Below are positions 7,462 to 14,399 of a stretch of 18,648 bases of DNA, piece after piece (within the stretch, counting starts at the first letter, position 1; each line of letters opens with the position of its first letter). The notes beneath the pieces were generated by a model. The model did no database searches, was not told where the DNA came from, and saw only the letters and a program-made list of their open reading frames with translations. Position numbers and translations under genes: made by a program. Source of the DNA: Planctomycetota bacterium (GTDB lineage Bacteria; Planctomycetota; Phycisphaerae; Sedimentisphaerales; SM23-30); assembly GCA_029573975.1 (NCBI GenBank), contig JAKQBU010000315.1, positions 1 to 18,648 on the forward strand, in the 5' to 3' direction.

Positions 7462-8472
7462 TTATAATAATCCCATCGTTTCGGGCAGTCCGGAGATGAT
7501 ATTCAGGTTTTGCACGGCCTGGCCGGAGGCGCCTTTAATCAGGTTGTCGATGGCGGAGAAGACCAGGATTTTGTCCTTTACGATGGTGGCATAGAGATCG
7601 CAGAAGTTGGTATGGGCGACATTTTTGGTTGACGGGGGTTTGTTCAGGAGGCGGACAAAGGGTTCGCGGGCGTAAAAGGCCTGATAGAGGTCGGTAAGCT
7701 GGGCGGGGGTAATTTTGCCGGTGGGCTGGCAATAGATGCTTTCGCCGATGCCCCGGTCCATGCAGACGACATGAGGCTGGAACAGCACCTGGACCAGCTG
7801 GCCGGCGGCCTGGGTGAGAATCTGCTCGATTTCGGGCATGTGGCGATGCGTGCCGACAGCGTAGCCGAACAGATTGTCGTTCATTTCCGGAAAGTGGAAG
7901 GCCAGGGCGGTCTTGCGGCCGGCCCCGGATACGCCGGAGACGGCGTTGATGTAGATGTCAGCCGGGTCAATCAGTCGTTCCTTGAGCAGAGGGGCCAGGG
8001 CCAGACTGGCGGCGGTGGGGTAGCAGCTGGGATTGGCGACCAGGGCAGCGCTGACGATTTTTTCGCGGAACAGCTCGGGCAAGCCAAAGGCCGCGCGGGC
8101 GAGATTTTCCCGGTCGGTATGCTCGACTTTATAGACCTTTTCGTAAAGGGCGACATCCCGGATGCGGTAATCGGCGCTGAAATCGACCACTTTTACGCCG
8201 GCGGCCAGCAGTTTGGGGACGAAGGACATGGACACCTTGTGGGGCAGGCAGCAGAGGGCGACATCGGCGCAGCCGGCCAGCTTGTTCAGATCGACCGGCT
8301 CAATCGGCAGGTCGAGCCGGCCTTGCAGGGCGGGGAAGACCTCCGTCAAGGGGGCGCATTCCTCGGGCAGGGCGGTCAGGTAGGTGACCTGGGCCTGGGG
8401 GTGGCGCAGGAGAATTAGAATCGATTCATAGGCGGTATAGCCGGTAGCCCCGATAATGGCAACTCGTATCAT
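7462..8472 (-). CDS. argC: N-acetyl-gamma-glutamyl-phosphate reductase (ArgC)
   Basis: A 336-residue cytoplasmic NADPH enzyme that reduces N-acetylglutamyl phosphate to the semialdehyde in arginine synthesis. The nucleotide-binding start MIRVAIIGATGYTAYE, catalytic Cys150 in VANPSCYPTA, HRHMPEIEQ and the C-terminal IDNLIKGASGQAVQNLN are all present. A longer frame reaches 8568, but its extra 32 residues read through repeat A1. The chosen ATG has AAGAGG at a proper distance and begins at the family's usual N-terminus. It is the first gene of argC-argJ. No clear promoter lies in the 29 bases between it and the repeat, so transcription probably starts in or beyond the repeat. Confidence 0.95.
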   Translation of the reverse strand: MIRVAIIGATGYTAYESILILLRHPQAQVTYLTALPEECAPLTEVFPALQGRLDLPIEPVDLNKLAGCADVALCCLPHKVSMSFVPKLLAAGVKVVDFSADYRIRDVALYEKVYKVEHTDRENLARAAFGLPELFREKIVSAALVANPSCYPTAASLALAPLLKERLIDPADIYINAVSGVSGAGRKTALAFHFPEMNDNLFGYAVGTHRHMPEIEQILTQAAGQLVQVLFQPHVVCMDRGIGESIYCQPTGKITPAQLTDLYQAFYAREPFVRLLNKPPSTKNVAHTNFCDLYATIVKDKILVFSAIDNLIKGASGQAVQNLNIISGLPETMGLL

Positions 8473-8501
8473 GGTTTTGCCTCTTCTTTCAAAATAAATA
8501 A

Positions 8502-8593
8502 TGACGCCAGCGTCAAAAGCTCGTCGTCCCCATGTTCCAGGGGAGCCGGAGCTGCTTTGAGAAGTCAATATCGCCTTTTGGCGGTTCCGTCAA
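8502..8593 (+). repeat. Family A repeat, copy A1
   Basis: Begins TGACGCCAGCGTCAAAA and ends TTTTGGCGGTTCCGTCAA. The two ends are imperfect inverted repeats (13 of 17 positions by eye). An internal CCCC/GGGG hairpin has an 8-base loop. It lies between the argC start and the rpsI terminator. Confidence 0.85.
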
Positions 8594-8629
8594 TAAAAAA
8601 GGCCCCTGAATCGGAAAATACAGGAGCCT
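8594..8629 (-). terminator. Intrinsic terminator of rplM-rpsI
   Basis: On the minus strand AGGCTCCTG (8629-8621) pairs with CAGGGGCCT (8608-8600), a 9-bp stem with one G-U pair, followed by TTTTTATT. It lies 22 bases after the rpsI stop and directly abuts repeat A1. Confidence 0.85.
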
Positions 8630-8651
8630 GGAATCTTCGGGTTGAGAACTT

Positions 8652-9167
8652 TTACCGTTTCGAGAACTGGAATCTCTTGCGTGCTCCCTTTTGGCCGTAT
8701 TTTTTACGTTCCTTCATACGCCCGTCGCGGGTCAGGAAGCCGCCGTCGCGGAGTTTGGGGAAGCAATCGGGATCGGCGATGCACAGGGCACGGGACAAGC
8801 CTAACCGGGCGGCGCCGGCCTGGCCGCCGACTCCGCCGCCGCTGACTTTCAGATAGACATCGTAGCGGGTAAGGCAGTCGGTGCATTTGAGCGGGGAAAG
8901 GACATCTTCCTGATCCTGCAGGTCGGGGAAATATTTCTCGACCTTGGAGCCATTGACCAGGATAATGCCTTTGCCAGGTTTAATCCGCACGCGGGCGAGG
9001 GCGCTTTTGCGGCGTCCGATGCCCCAGCAGAACTGGCCGGGTCCTAATTCCGCGGCGGTCGGTTTTCGTTTTTCTTCCGCCTGGGAGCCAACCTTTACGG
9101 GGGTGGCCTTGAGAATGCCTTCTACCTTAGTGGGATCGATTAAAGGGGTATTTTGCTGTTCTGACAC
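8652..9167 (-). CDS. rpsI: 30S ribosomal protein S9
   Basis: The S9 core begins near residue 46 with FCWGIGRRKSALARVRI and includes GGGVGGQAGAARLGLSRAL. It ends in the diagnostic GARKRFQFSKR tail that reaches the ribosomal P site. At 171 residues it is about 40 longer than typical S9 because of an N-terminal extension rich in charged residues, Pro and Thr. The start is GTG with AGAGGAAG upstream, 22 bases after rplM; no internal ATG or GTG start near the core has equal support. It is co-transcribed with rplM and ends in a strong terminator. Confidence 0.96.
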   Translation of the reverse strand: MSEQQNTPLIDPTKVEGILKATPVKVGSQAEEKRKPTAAELGPGQFCWGIGRRKSALARVRIKPGKGIILVNGSKVEKYFPDLQDQEDVLSPLKCTDCLTRYDVYLKVSGGGVGGQAGAARLGLSRALCIADPDCFPKLRDGGFLTRDGRMKERKKYGQKGARKRFQFSKR

Positions 9168-9189
9168 GATTTCTTCCTCTGTATAAATA

Positions 9190-9636
9190 TTAGTTTAAAT
9201 CCAATGGTTTGGGCTGCTGGGCGGCATGGGGATGCTCACTGCCGCGATACACCTTCAGTTTGGCCAGCATATGTTTGCCCATTTTCGACTTGGGCAGCAT
9301 CCGGCGGACGGCCTCGCTGATGACCTTTTCCGGTTTTTCGGCGAACATTTTTTCAAAGTCGACCACTTTGTGGCCGCCGACGTGATAGGTGTAATAGTCA
9401 TATTCCTTGGCCAGGGCTTTTTTGCCGGAGACGCGGACTTTATCGGCGTTGGTAATGACCACGAAATCGCCGGTATCAACATTGGGCGTATAGATCGGCT
9501 TATGCTTGCCCATGAGGATCATGGCCACTTTCACGGCCAATCGGCCTAAAATCTGGCCGTCGGCATCGACGGCGTACCAGTCCTGCTTGATGGTTTCATT
9601 ATACGCCAAGGTACTTTTTTGCTGCTTTGCCTGCAT
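9190..9636 (-). CDS. rplM: 50S ribosomal protein L13
   Basis: A 148-residue large-subunit protein with the L13 signatures WYAVDADGQILGRLAVKVA, GDFVVITNADKV, YHVGGHK and AVRRMLPKSKMGKHMLAKLKVY. A longer frame opens at 9672, but its ATG or GTG options sit on or inside the ribosome binding site. The ATG at 9636 leaves AAGGA about 11 bases upstream and gives the usual family N-terminus. It is the first gene of rplM-rpsI, driven by the promoter at 9736-9763, with a hairpin just ahead of the ribosome binding site. Confidence 0.96.
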   Translation of the reverse strand: MQAKQQKSTLAYNETIKQDWYAVDADGQILGRLAVKVAMILMGKHKPIYTPNVDTGDFVVITNADKVRVSGKKALAKEYDYYTYHVGGHKVVDFEKMFAEKPEKVISEAVRRMLPKSKMGKHMLAKLKVYRGSEHPHAAQQPKPLDLN

Positions 9637-9657
9637 AGTGAATATCATTCCTTTTTT

Positions 9658-9680
9658 GCCCCGCCACTGCAACCGCGGGC
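9658..9680 (-). promoter_or_regulatory. Leader hairpin adjacent to the rplM ribosome binding site
   Basis: On the transcript GCCCGC (9680-9675) pairs with GCGGGGC (9664-9658) around a 10-base loop, immediately followed by the A-rich ribosome binding site. Leaders that autoregulate L13 are known in other bacteria. Whether this hairpin has that role is inference. Confidence 0.35.
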
Positions 9681-9735
9681 ATATCTATTCATTCTGTTCT
9701 TCGTTTTATCTTTCTGTTACAATACGAAACCCAAC

Positions 9736-9763
9736 ATTTTAGCCAGATTTCTGGTCTTGTCAA
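9736..9763 (-). promoter_or_regulatory. Sigma-70-type promoter of rplM-rpsI
   Basis: On the minus strand a perfect TTGACA (9763-9758) is separated by 16 bases from TAAAAT (9741-9736). The spacer contains the near-palindrome CCAGAAATCTGG. The predicted transcript starts near 9729, leaving a leader of about 93 bases. Confidence 0.8.
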
Positions 9764-9857
9764 TCATTTTCATACAATCTTTTTGCTTTCTGGCGTTGGA
9801 ATCGCCGAAAAAACAGTAAATTCATGCAAGTAATTGATTTATAGATAGTTACAAAAT

Positions 9858-9878
9858 GCTAGCCCGCATTTCTCACGG
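9858..9878 (-). repeat. Family B core, copy B3 (inverted)
   Basis: The minus strand carries CCGTGAGAAATGCGGGCTAG plus C, identical to the core of the copy at 10070-10114. The TTATCAATATATT part is not present next to it; instead AAAATCGAAAGT precedes the core. Confidence 0.7.
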
Positions 9879-10113
9879 ACTTTCGATTTTCAGCGGTCTT
9901 TTTGCCCGCCTTCTTCGTTCTCGTCGCTATCTGTCCTCAACCTATATACATATAGGCCTGCGGAAGATAGCTCCTGCGGCCTCGAAGGCAGCCACAAATT
10001 CGCGCTGAAAACAGACTGTCGAAACTGGTGGACCGAAATATAGTATATAAGACATACTGAACCATGGAGTTATCAATATATTAGTCAAAATCCCGTGAGA
10101 AATGCGGGCTAGC
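9858..10113. repeat. 256-bp nested palindrome bounded by family B cores
   Basis: The outer arms are a 21-base perfect inverted repeat, 9858-9878 with 10093-10113. Nested inward are TTTCGA/TCGAAA (9881-9886 with 10019-10024), TTTTCAGCG/CGCTGAAAA (9887-9895 with 10003-10011), GCCTTC/GAAGGC (9908-9913 with 9984-9989), GCTATCT/AGATAGC (9926-9932 with 9965-9971) and a central CCTATAT/ATATAGG (9941-9947 with 9950-9956). All pairs are in nested order, so a single strand could fold into one long imperfect hairpin. The right end contains the mgtE stop codon. Confidence 0.7.
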
Positions 10114-10114
10114 C
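10070..10114 (+). repeat. Family B repeat, copy B2
   Basis: TTATCAATATATTAGTCAAA followed by ATCC and the 21-base core. It matches 6165-6208. The GGCTAGCC at its end holds the reverse complement of the TAG stop codon of mgtE. Confidence 0.75.
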
Positions 10115-11563
10115 GAACAGATGGCCGAAAAAATGGAGCATAAGCAGGGCCAGGCTGAAGTAGGTGATGCAGCCCAGTGAGTCATTGGCGGTGGTGATGA
10201 ACGGACCGGAGCTGATAGCTGGATCGATCCCAATTTTCCGGAACAGGAACGGCAAAACCAGTCCGAGGGTCGTGGCCAGCATAATTCCGATAAACATGGC
10301 AATGCCCACAGCAAATCCCAAAAGGACGGGATTCACAGGTTTTTCCGGCACGGATTCCCCAGGGATATCAGCAAGGGCGTTTGCGACATAATTACTTGAA
10401 TTTGAATTGGTTACATGTAAAACCATAGTAGCAATCCCCCCGGTGAATATGCCAAAAGTCATGGCAATAATCAGGGCGATGCGCGACTCACGGAAAAATA
10501 CCTGAAATAAATTCAGTGCGGCCAGATTCCCCGTGGCCAGGCCCCGGACGACAATGGTCGAGGTTTGCAGGCCGCTGTTGCCCCCCATCGCCGCGATGAT
10601 CGGTGCGAACATCAGGATGCTGGTCCATTCGGTAAGGGTAAAATAATTCCGGTAAATATTATAAATCAGAAGATAAGCCGAATATCCGATCAGGCAGGTC
10701 ATCAGCCAGGTAATCCGGATGCGGGCGGCGGTGAAAATCCGATGGGTACCCAGTTCATCGGGGTGCGTACCGGCCATGACCAGGGCATCTTCTTCCGCCT
10801 CTTCTCCGATAACGTCAACGACATCGTCCACCGTGATGCGGCCTAAAAGGACGCCGTTCTGGTCCACGACCGGCATGACAATCAGGTCGTTTTTGCGGAA
10901 GATATTGGCAATCTCTTCCTGGTCGGTATGGACCTCGACGGAATGGATGTCTTTATCCAGCACCTTTTGAATGGGGGTATCCTGGGGAAAGCGCAGCAGC
11001 CTAACCAAATCTACGCTGCCCTGCAGCCGGCCCTGGTCATCCACTACAAAAACATGATAAAAATCCTCATTGGGATCGGCCTGCTGAAACCGCTCGATAG
11101 CCACCCGGATCGTATCGTTGAGATTGACCTTGACCAGTTCGGTGGTCATGATCCCGCCGGCACAGTCATCGGGATAGCGGAGCAGTTTTTCGATCTGGGC
11201 GGATTCCTCTTTGGGCATTTGTTCGAGGATTTTTTCGGTCTGCTCGTCGCTCATCTCCGCGATGACATCTGCCGCTTCATCGGGAGGCAGGGTGGCAACG
11301 ATATCGGTCAATTCCTCGCTGGAAAGGTCTTCGACCAGTTCGCTGCGGGTGGCTTCGTCGATTTTTTCCAGTACGGCACCGGCCTCCCTGGGATCAAGCA
11401 GATCGAACAGAATCTGGCGTGCCAGTTCGTCCAGGACCTCCATCACTTCGGCGACATCGGAAGAATGCGACTCGGCCAATACCTGGCGCAGCTCTTCGAA
11501 GTCATTCTTCTCAATGAGCTGTTCGATGCGGTCCAGAAGTTTTTTACGTTTTTCTTCCGACAT
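10109..11563 (-). CDS. mgtE: Magnesium transporter MgtE
   Basis: A 484-residue inner-membrane Mg2+ channel/transporter. Residues 1-130 form the helical N domain with the repeated LPPDEAADVIAEM-type units. Two CBS domains follow (about 130-265; AGGIMTTELVKV and VMPVVDQNGVLLGRITVDDV). The membrane domain starts near 278, with IAAMGGNSGLQTSTIVVRG and the conserved DPAISSGPFITTANDSLG. The N and CBS domains close the pore when Mg2+ is high. Length and order are those of a complete MgtE. The ATG lacks a Shine-Dalgarno sequence; a T7A6 palindrome (11564-11578, read on the minus strand) precedes it. It lies 33 bases after yidD and may be the last gene of that transcript. The TAG stop is inside repeat B2. 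Confidence 0.95.
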   Translation of the reverse strand: MSEEKRKKLLDRIEQLIEKNDFEELRQVLAESHSSDVAEVMEVLDELARQILFDLLDPREAGAVLEKIDEATRSELVEDLSSEELTDIVATLPPDEAADVIAEMSDEQTEKILEQMPKEESAQIEKLLRYPDDCAGGIMTTELVKVNLNDTIRVAIERFQQADPNEDFYHVFVVDDQGRLQGSVDLVRLLRFPQDTPIQKVLDKDIHSVEVHTDQEEIANIFRKNDLIVMPVVDQNGVLLGRITVDDVVDVIGEEAEEDALVMAGTHPDELGTHRIFTAARIRITWLMTCLIGYSAYLLIYNIYRNYFTLTEWTSILMFAPIIAAMGGNSGLQTSTIVVRGLATGNLAALNLFQVFFRESRIALIIAMTFGIFTGGIATMVLHVTNSNSSNYVANALADIPGESVPEKPVNPVLLGFAVGIAMFIGIMLATTLGLVLPFLFRKIGIDPAISSGPFITTANDSLGCITYFSLALLMLHFFGHLFG

Positions 11564-11596
11564 GTTTTTTAAAAAAACAAAGGTTCTTCATTGTCT

Positions 11597-11806
11597 TCAG
11601 GGCAAAGGATCATAACCGCCCCGGCTCCAGGGGTGACAGCGGAGAATCCGGTGGAGGGCCAGATAGCTGCCTTTCCAGAAGCCGTAGCGCTGCAATGCTT
11701 CCAGAGCATAGGCGCTGCAGGTCGGTTCATACCGGCAACAGCGGGGCAAATAGGGCGATACCGCCTGTTGATAGAAGTGTATCAGCCAAATTACCGATTG
11801 AATCAT
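11597..11806 (-). CDS. yidD: Membrane protein insertion efficiency factor YidD
   Basis: A 69-residue peripheral membrane protein with the full YidD pattern: IHFYQQAVSPYLPRCCRYEPTCS, YALEALQRYGFWKG and ILRCHPWSRGGYDPLP. The family assists YidC-dependent insertion of inner-membrane proteins. The ATG has AGGA closely upstream. It follows rnpA as in most bacteria, but a family A repeat lies between them and there is no yidC behind it; mgtE comes next. Confidence 0.94.
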   Translation of the reverse strand: MIQSVIWLIHFYQQAVSPYLPRCCRYEPTCSAYALEALQRYGFWKGSYLALHRILRCHPWSRGGYDPLP

Positions 11807-11866
11807 AATCCTATTATACTATCCATAGTCATGGAAATATGCCAGGATTTTTTTAAACTCACGAAC

Positions 11867-11956
11867 TGCGGCAGCGTCAAAAAACGTCGAACCCTTGTTA
11901 TTGGGGAACCAGGGCGGTTTTGGGCGGTCAATGATGATTTTTGGCATTTCCGTCCA
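11867..11956 (+). repeat. Family A repeat, copy A2 (diverged)
   Basis: GCAGCGTCAAAA near the left end, a CCCTTGTTATTGGGG hairpin in the middle and TTTTTGGCATTTCCGTCCA at the right end align with the other copies over the whole length. This is the most diverged full copy. Its right third is also coding: it supplies the last residues and stop of rnpA. Confidence 0.75.
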
Positions 11957-12359
11957 TATTCAGGTATGCTGCCTGGATTTTAGCGGCCAGAGTGGTCAGG
12001 GAGCGGCTGTATTCCGCGACGGTGTTTTGGGTTCGGCTTTTGGTATCGGCCTTCGGTTTGGGGATGAGAACATAATCATATCCGGCCGGCAGATCGTATT
12101 GCCGCAGGCGAAAGGCCTCCCGCAGGAGCCGTTTATACCGGTTCCGCCGGACGGCGGAGCCCAGCTTTTTGCCGACCGCCAGGCCGAGGCGGGAATAGGC
12201 CAGGCGGTTCGGCAGGGCATAGAGAAGCAGGCGGGCATCGGAGCGTTTTTTTCCGGATTCGAAAACAGCGGCAAATTCCGCGGATTTCCGGAGGCGGCGA
12301 TCAGGGCCGAAACGAAAACGCCGGCTGGAAATTTCAGGTATTTTTTCCTTATCGGCCAT
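11928..12359 (-). CDS. rnpA: Ribonuclease P protein component
   Basis: The 143-residue protein subunit of RNase P, which helps the RNA subunit cut the 5' leader from pre-tRNAs. The core starts at RFRFGPDRRLRKSAEFAAVF. The RNR motif is intact (AVRRNRYKRLLREAFR, about 69-84), followed by DYVLIPKP. The ATG overlaps the end of the upstream gene by 11 bases, so translation is probably coupled; there is no good ribosome binding site of its own. The last nine residues, MDGNAKNHH, and the TGA are encoded by the right end of family A repeat A2, so the native C-terminus seems to have been replaced. rpmH, its usual upstream partner, is absent. Confidence 0.93.
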   Translation of the reverse strand: MADKEKIPEISSRRFRFGPDRRLRKSAEFAAVFESGKKRSDARLLLYALPNRLAYSRLGLAVGKKLGSAVRRNRYKRLLREAFRLRQYDLPAGYDYVLIPKPKADTKSRTQNTVAEYSRSLTTLAAKIQAAYLNMDGNAKNHH

Positions 12360-12819
12360 GATTCGTATCCGGTTCCTGATTGTCTTTGGGCGGTTCCAGC
12401 TCTCTGTCTTTTTCGTCGAGCCGATAGTGACTCCAGGCGTCTATATATTTTGTTGGTTCGGCTTTTTTGCCGATCTGGAGGCGCTGCCGCTGGAATCGGC
12501 TATAGCGGAGTAAGGAGATAATCAGAAAAATGGTAAAGGCCGTAATGATGAAGACCAGGTTGACCACCAGCAGGAATTTCAAACGCTTCTTATCCTTTTC
12601 CTTAGTGGTTTTTTTCGCCGCCGGGACCGGTTGATCCGAATCCGGTACTTCTGAAGGATTGGTTTGCACCGCAACAACGGGGTGGTCCGGAAAGGAGTTA
12701 AAAGAAGCATCCACCGCGATGGCTGGATGAATGCCGGCCATGCCTGCCGCCGGTAACAGCAGCAGCCATAAGAAAATCCAGGATTTTCGTTTTGTTTTTT
12801 TCAATACCGGTGGTTCCAA
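12349..12819 (-). CDS. Unrecognised membrane protein with signal peptide and one transmembrane segment
   Basis: 156 residues, not recognised. The N-terminus (KKTKRKSWIFLWLLLLPAAG) looks like a signal peptide. A linker rich in Pro, Ser and Thr follows, then a basic patch KKTTKEKDKKRLK. A transmembrane helix spans about 83-106 (VVNLVFIITAFTIFLIISLL), and the tail is charged and cytoplasm-like, ending PDTNHGR. The only starts in frame ahead of the signal sequence are TTG codons; 12819 is taken, and a second TTG lies five codons later. It lies 17 bases after dnaJ and overlaps rnpA by 11 bases, so it belongs to that transcript. Its position beside rnpA and yidD hints at membrane biogenesis, which is only inference. 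Confidence 0.75.
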   Translation of the reverse strand: MEPPVLKKTKRKSWIFLWLLLLPAAGMAGIHPAIAVDASFNSFPDHPVVAVQTNPSEVPDSDQPVPAAKKTTKEKDKKRLKFLLVVNLVFIITAFTIFLIISLLRYSRFQRQRLQIGKKAEPTKYIDAWSHYRLDEKDRELEPPKDNQEPDTNHGR

Positions 12820-12836
12820 ACTGCCGTTGGGCGTTT

Positions 12837-13829
12837 TCAGGTCCAGTTTTTCCGCAGGTCCGGCTGGGGATTTCTGCTGCTGAATTCCTGCAGCAATTCT
12901 TTGGAGCGTGAATCCGGATGAGAGGGAGGTACAATTTTTAACACCAGAAACATATCACCGGTTTCCCCGGATTTTTGGGATTTAATGCCCCGGCCTTTTA
13001 AACGCAGTTTTTGCCCGCTGCTGCTGCCGGGGGGGATGGTAACGGTGGTGACTCCCGTCAGGGTGGGCACATCGATCCGGGTTCCCAGCACCGCCTCGGA
13101 AAAAGTCAGCGGCATATCCAGATAGATATCGTTGTTTTTCCGCTGGTAATAGGGGTGTTCGGCGACGGAAACGGTGATTATCATATCGCCCTGGCCGCCG
13201 GGTCCCGGCTGGCCTTTGCCTTTCAGCCGGATTTTACCGCCATCGGCTATCCCGGCCGGGATTTTCACTGTCAGCCGCTCCTGCCGGTGGTGTCCATCCG
13301 GTTCCATCATGGTAGTAACGATATCGCGGGTAGCGCCGTGGATGGATTCCTCGAAACTCACCATCAGATTATGTTCCAGATCCTGGCCCCGCGGGGTGGA
13401 TCGATCCTGGTAGGTTCTGCGGCTGCCGCGGCCCCGGCGAAACTGCTCGAAGATTTCATCCAAGCCTCCGCCGCCGCCCCCCCCACCGAAAATATCCGAA
13501 ACATCAAAATGAATGCCGTCAGGTCCCGGCTGGGAACTCCAGTGATAGCTCTGGCCTGTGCCACCCGGCCAACCGGAAGTGCCTGGGCCAGCCTGGCTAT
13601 ACATAGGTTCCCCTGCATGGCCGAAGCGGTCATAGGTTTGGCGTTTCTGGGTATCGCTGAGAACTTCATATGCCTGCTGGATTTCCTTAAATTTTTCCAC
13701 CGCCTGGGGGTTATTGCCGGCGGTGTCGGGGTGGTATTTACGGGCCAGTTTGCGGTAGGCCTTTTTAATCTGGTCCAGCGAGGCTTCGCGGGGAACGCCT
13801 AAAATTTCGTAATAATCTTTTTTTGCCAT
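12837..13829 (-). CDS. DnaJ/CbpA-type co-chaperone without zinc finger
   Basis: A 330-residue type II J-protein that stimulates DnaK ATPase activity. The J domain is complete ([23 protein letters not shown] at 33-35). A Gly-rich linker includes a run of eight glycines ([19 protein letters not shown]). There are two substrate-binding beta domains (about 150-300) with [21 protein letters not shown] and [18 protein letters not shown]. The CxxCxGxG zinc-finger repeats of DnaJ proper are absent, hence the CbpA-like call. The ATG has no clear Shine-Dalgarno. It is the first gene of the block leading to rnpA and yidD. A promoter candidate at 13942-13970 lies beyond repeat A3, so A3 would be in its 5' untranslated region. 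Confidence 0.93.
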   Translation of the reverse strand: MAKKDYYEILGVPREASLDQIKKAYRKLARKYHPDTAGNNPQAVEKFKEIQQAYEVLSDTQKRQTYDRFGHAGEPMYSQAGPGTSGWPGGTGQSYHWSSQPGPDGIHFDVSDIFGGGGGGGGLDEIFEQFRRGRGSRRTYQDRSTPRGQDLEHNLMVSFEESIHGATRDIVTTMMEPDGHHRQERLTVKIPAGIADGGKIRLKGKGQPGPGGQGDMIITVSVAEHPYYQRKNNDIYLDMPLTFSEAVLGTRIDVPTLTGVTTVTIPPGSSSGQKLRLKGRGIKSQKSGETGDMFLVLKIVPPSHPDSRSKELLQEFSSRNPQPDLRKNWT

Positions 13830-13846
13830 AATAATCGTTATATCCG

Positions 13847-13937
13847 GATGCCAGCGTCAAAAGCTCATCGATCCCTTGATATTGGGTAGCCAGAGCCGTT
13901 TTGTGAAGTACATATGGACTTTTGTCGGTTCCGTCAA
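13847..13937 (+). repeat. Family A repeat, copy A3
   Basis: Left end GATGCCAGCGTCAAAAGCTC, middle CCCTTGATATTGGG, right end GTCGGTTCCGTCAA, with CATATGGAC before it. It aligns over its full length with the copy at 13994, 56 bases further on. Confidence 0.82.
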
Positions 13938-13941
13938 AATT

Positions 13942-13970
13942 ATTATAGCGCGGAGCGATTTATCCCGCAA
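13942..13970 (-). promoter_or_regulatory. Candidate promoter of the dnaJ-rnpA-yidD block
   Basis: On the minus strand TTGCGG (13970-13965) and a perfect TATAAT (13947-13942) are 17 bases apart. It lies between repeats A3 and A4, about 112 bases upstream of dnaJ, so the transcript would contain the minus strand of A3. Confidence 0.5.
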
Positions 13971-13993
13971 TGGTTTACCTCTAATCCGTATTT

Positions 13994-14086
13994 TTACGCC
14001 AGCGTCGAAAGCTCCTGGACCACTTGTGATTGGGGAGCAAGTGTGCGTTTTTGGATGTCCATATGGACTTTTGGCGGTTCCGTCAA
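13994..14086 (+). repeat. Family A repeat, copy A4
   Basis: Left end TTACGCCAGCGTCGAAAGCTC, a perfect GTCCATATGGAC palindrome and right end TTTTGGCGGTTCCGTCAA. Its 3' half is the closest match to the partial copy at 6209-6248. Confidence 0.83.
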
Positions 14087-14399
14087 TTTTCATAATAATT
14101 TTTTTCTTTTTTTCGCTTAACTATATATTGTGGTTCTATTTATAGGTCCTAAAATTTTGTTAAGATGGGTAAGATGGAAAGATTTGATAAAACCGGCGGC
14201 TGGAAACTGGAAAAGTTATTCCGATTTTAACGTCTTATAACCGGGATTTGGGGCGATTTACTGGGCTAATAACAGTTTTTTTCAATCCTTTGGGTTTCGG
14301 TGGGATTTTCTCAAGTTTCTTTTCCCCCTGCGTCGATAAGAGTCATGTAAGGCGAAATTGAAGGGTAAACAATAAGCCTTAGGTTACTATATGTTGTGG

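Larger units (their letters stand above)
9637..10108. other. Gene-free stretch between rplM and mgtE
   Basis: Contains the rplM leader and promoter and then the nested palindrome with family B ends at 9858-10113. I see no coding frame with a ribosome binding site or recognisable protein. Positions 9764-9857 show nothing else. Confidence 0.6.

Noticed and set aside
8473..8568. Longer argC start at 8568
   Set aside because: The extra 32 residues are translated repeat A1, and the internal ATG at 8472 has a good ribosome binding site and the normal family start.
8502..8593. Family A repeats as integron attC sites
   Set aside because: They lack the GTTRRRY/RYYYAAC core sites, do not alternate with small cassettes, and flank conserved housekeeping genes.
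9637..9672. Longer rplM start at 9672
   Set aside because: The extra codons cover the ribosome binding site and leader hairpin; the family starts at the later ATG.
13011..13802. 263-codon plus-strand frame opposite dnaJ
   Set aside because: Antisense shadow; dnaJ on the other strand has complete J and substrate-binding domains.
13847..14086. Two similar repeats close together as a CRISPR array
   Set aside because: Units are about 92 bp and diverged, only two are adjacent, there are no cas genes, and other copies are dispersed over 9 kb.
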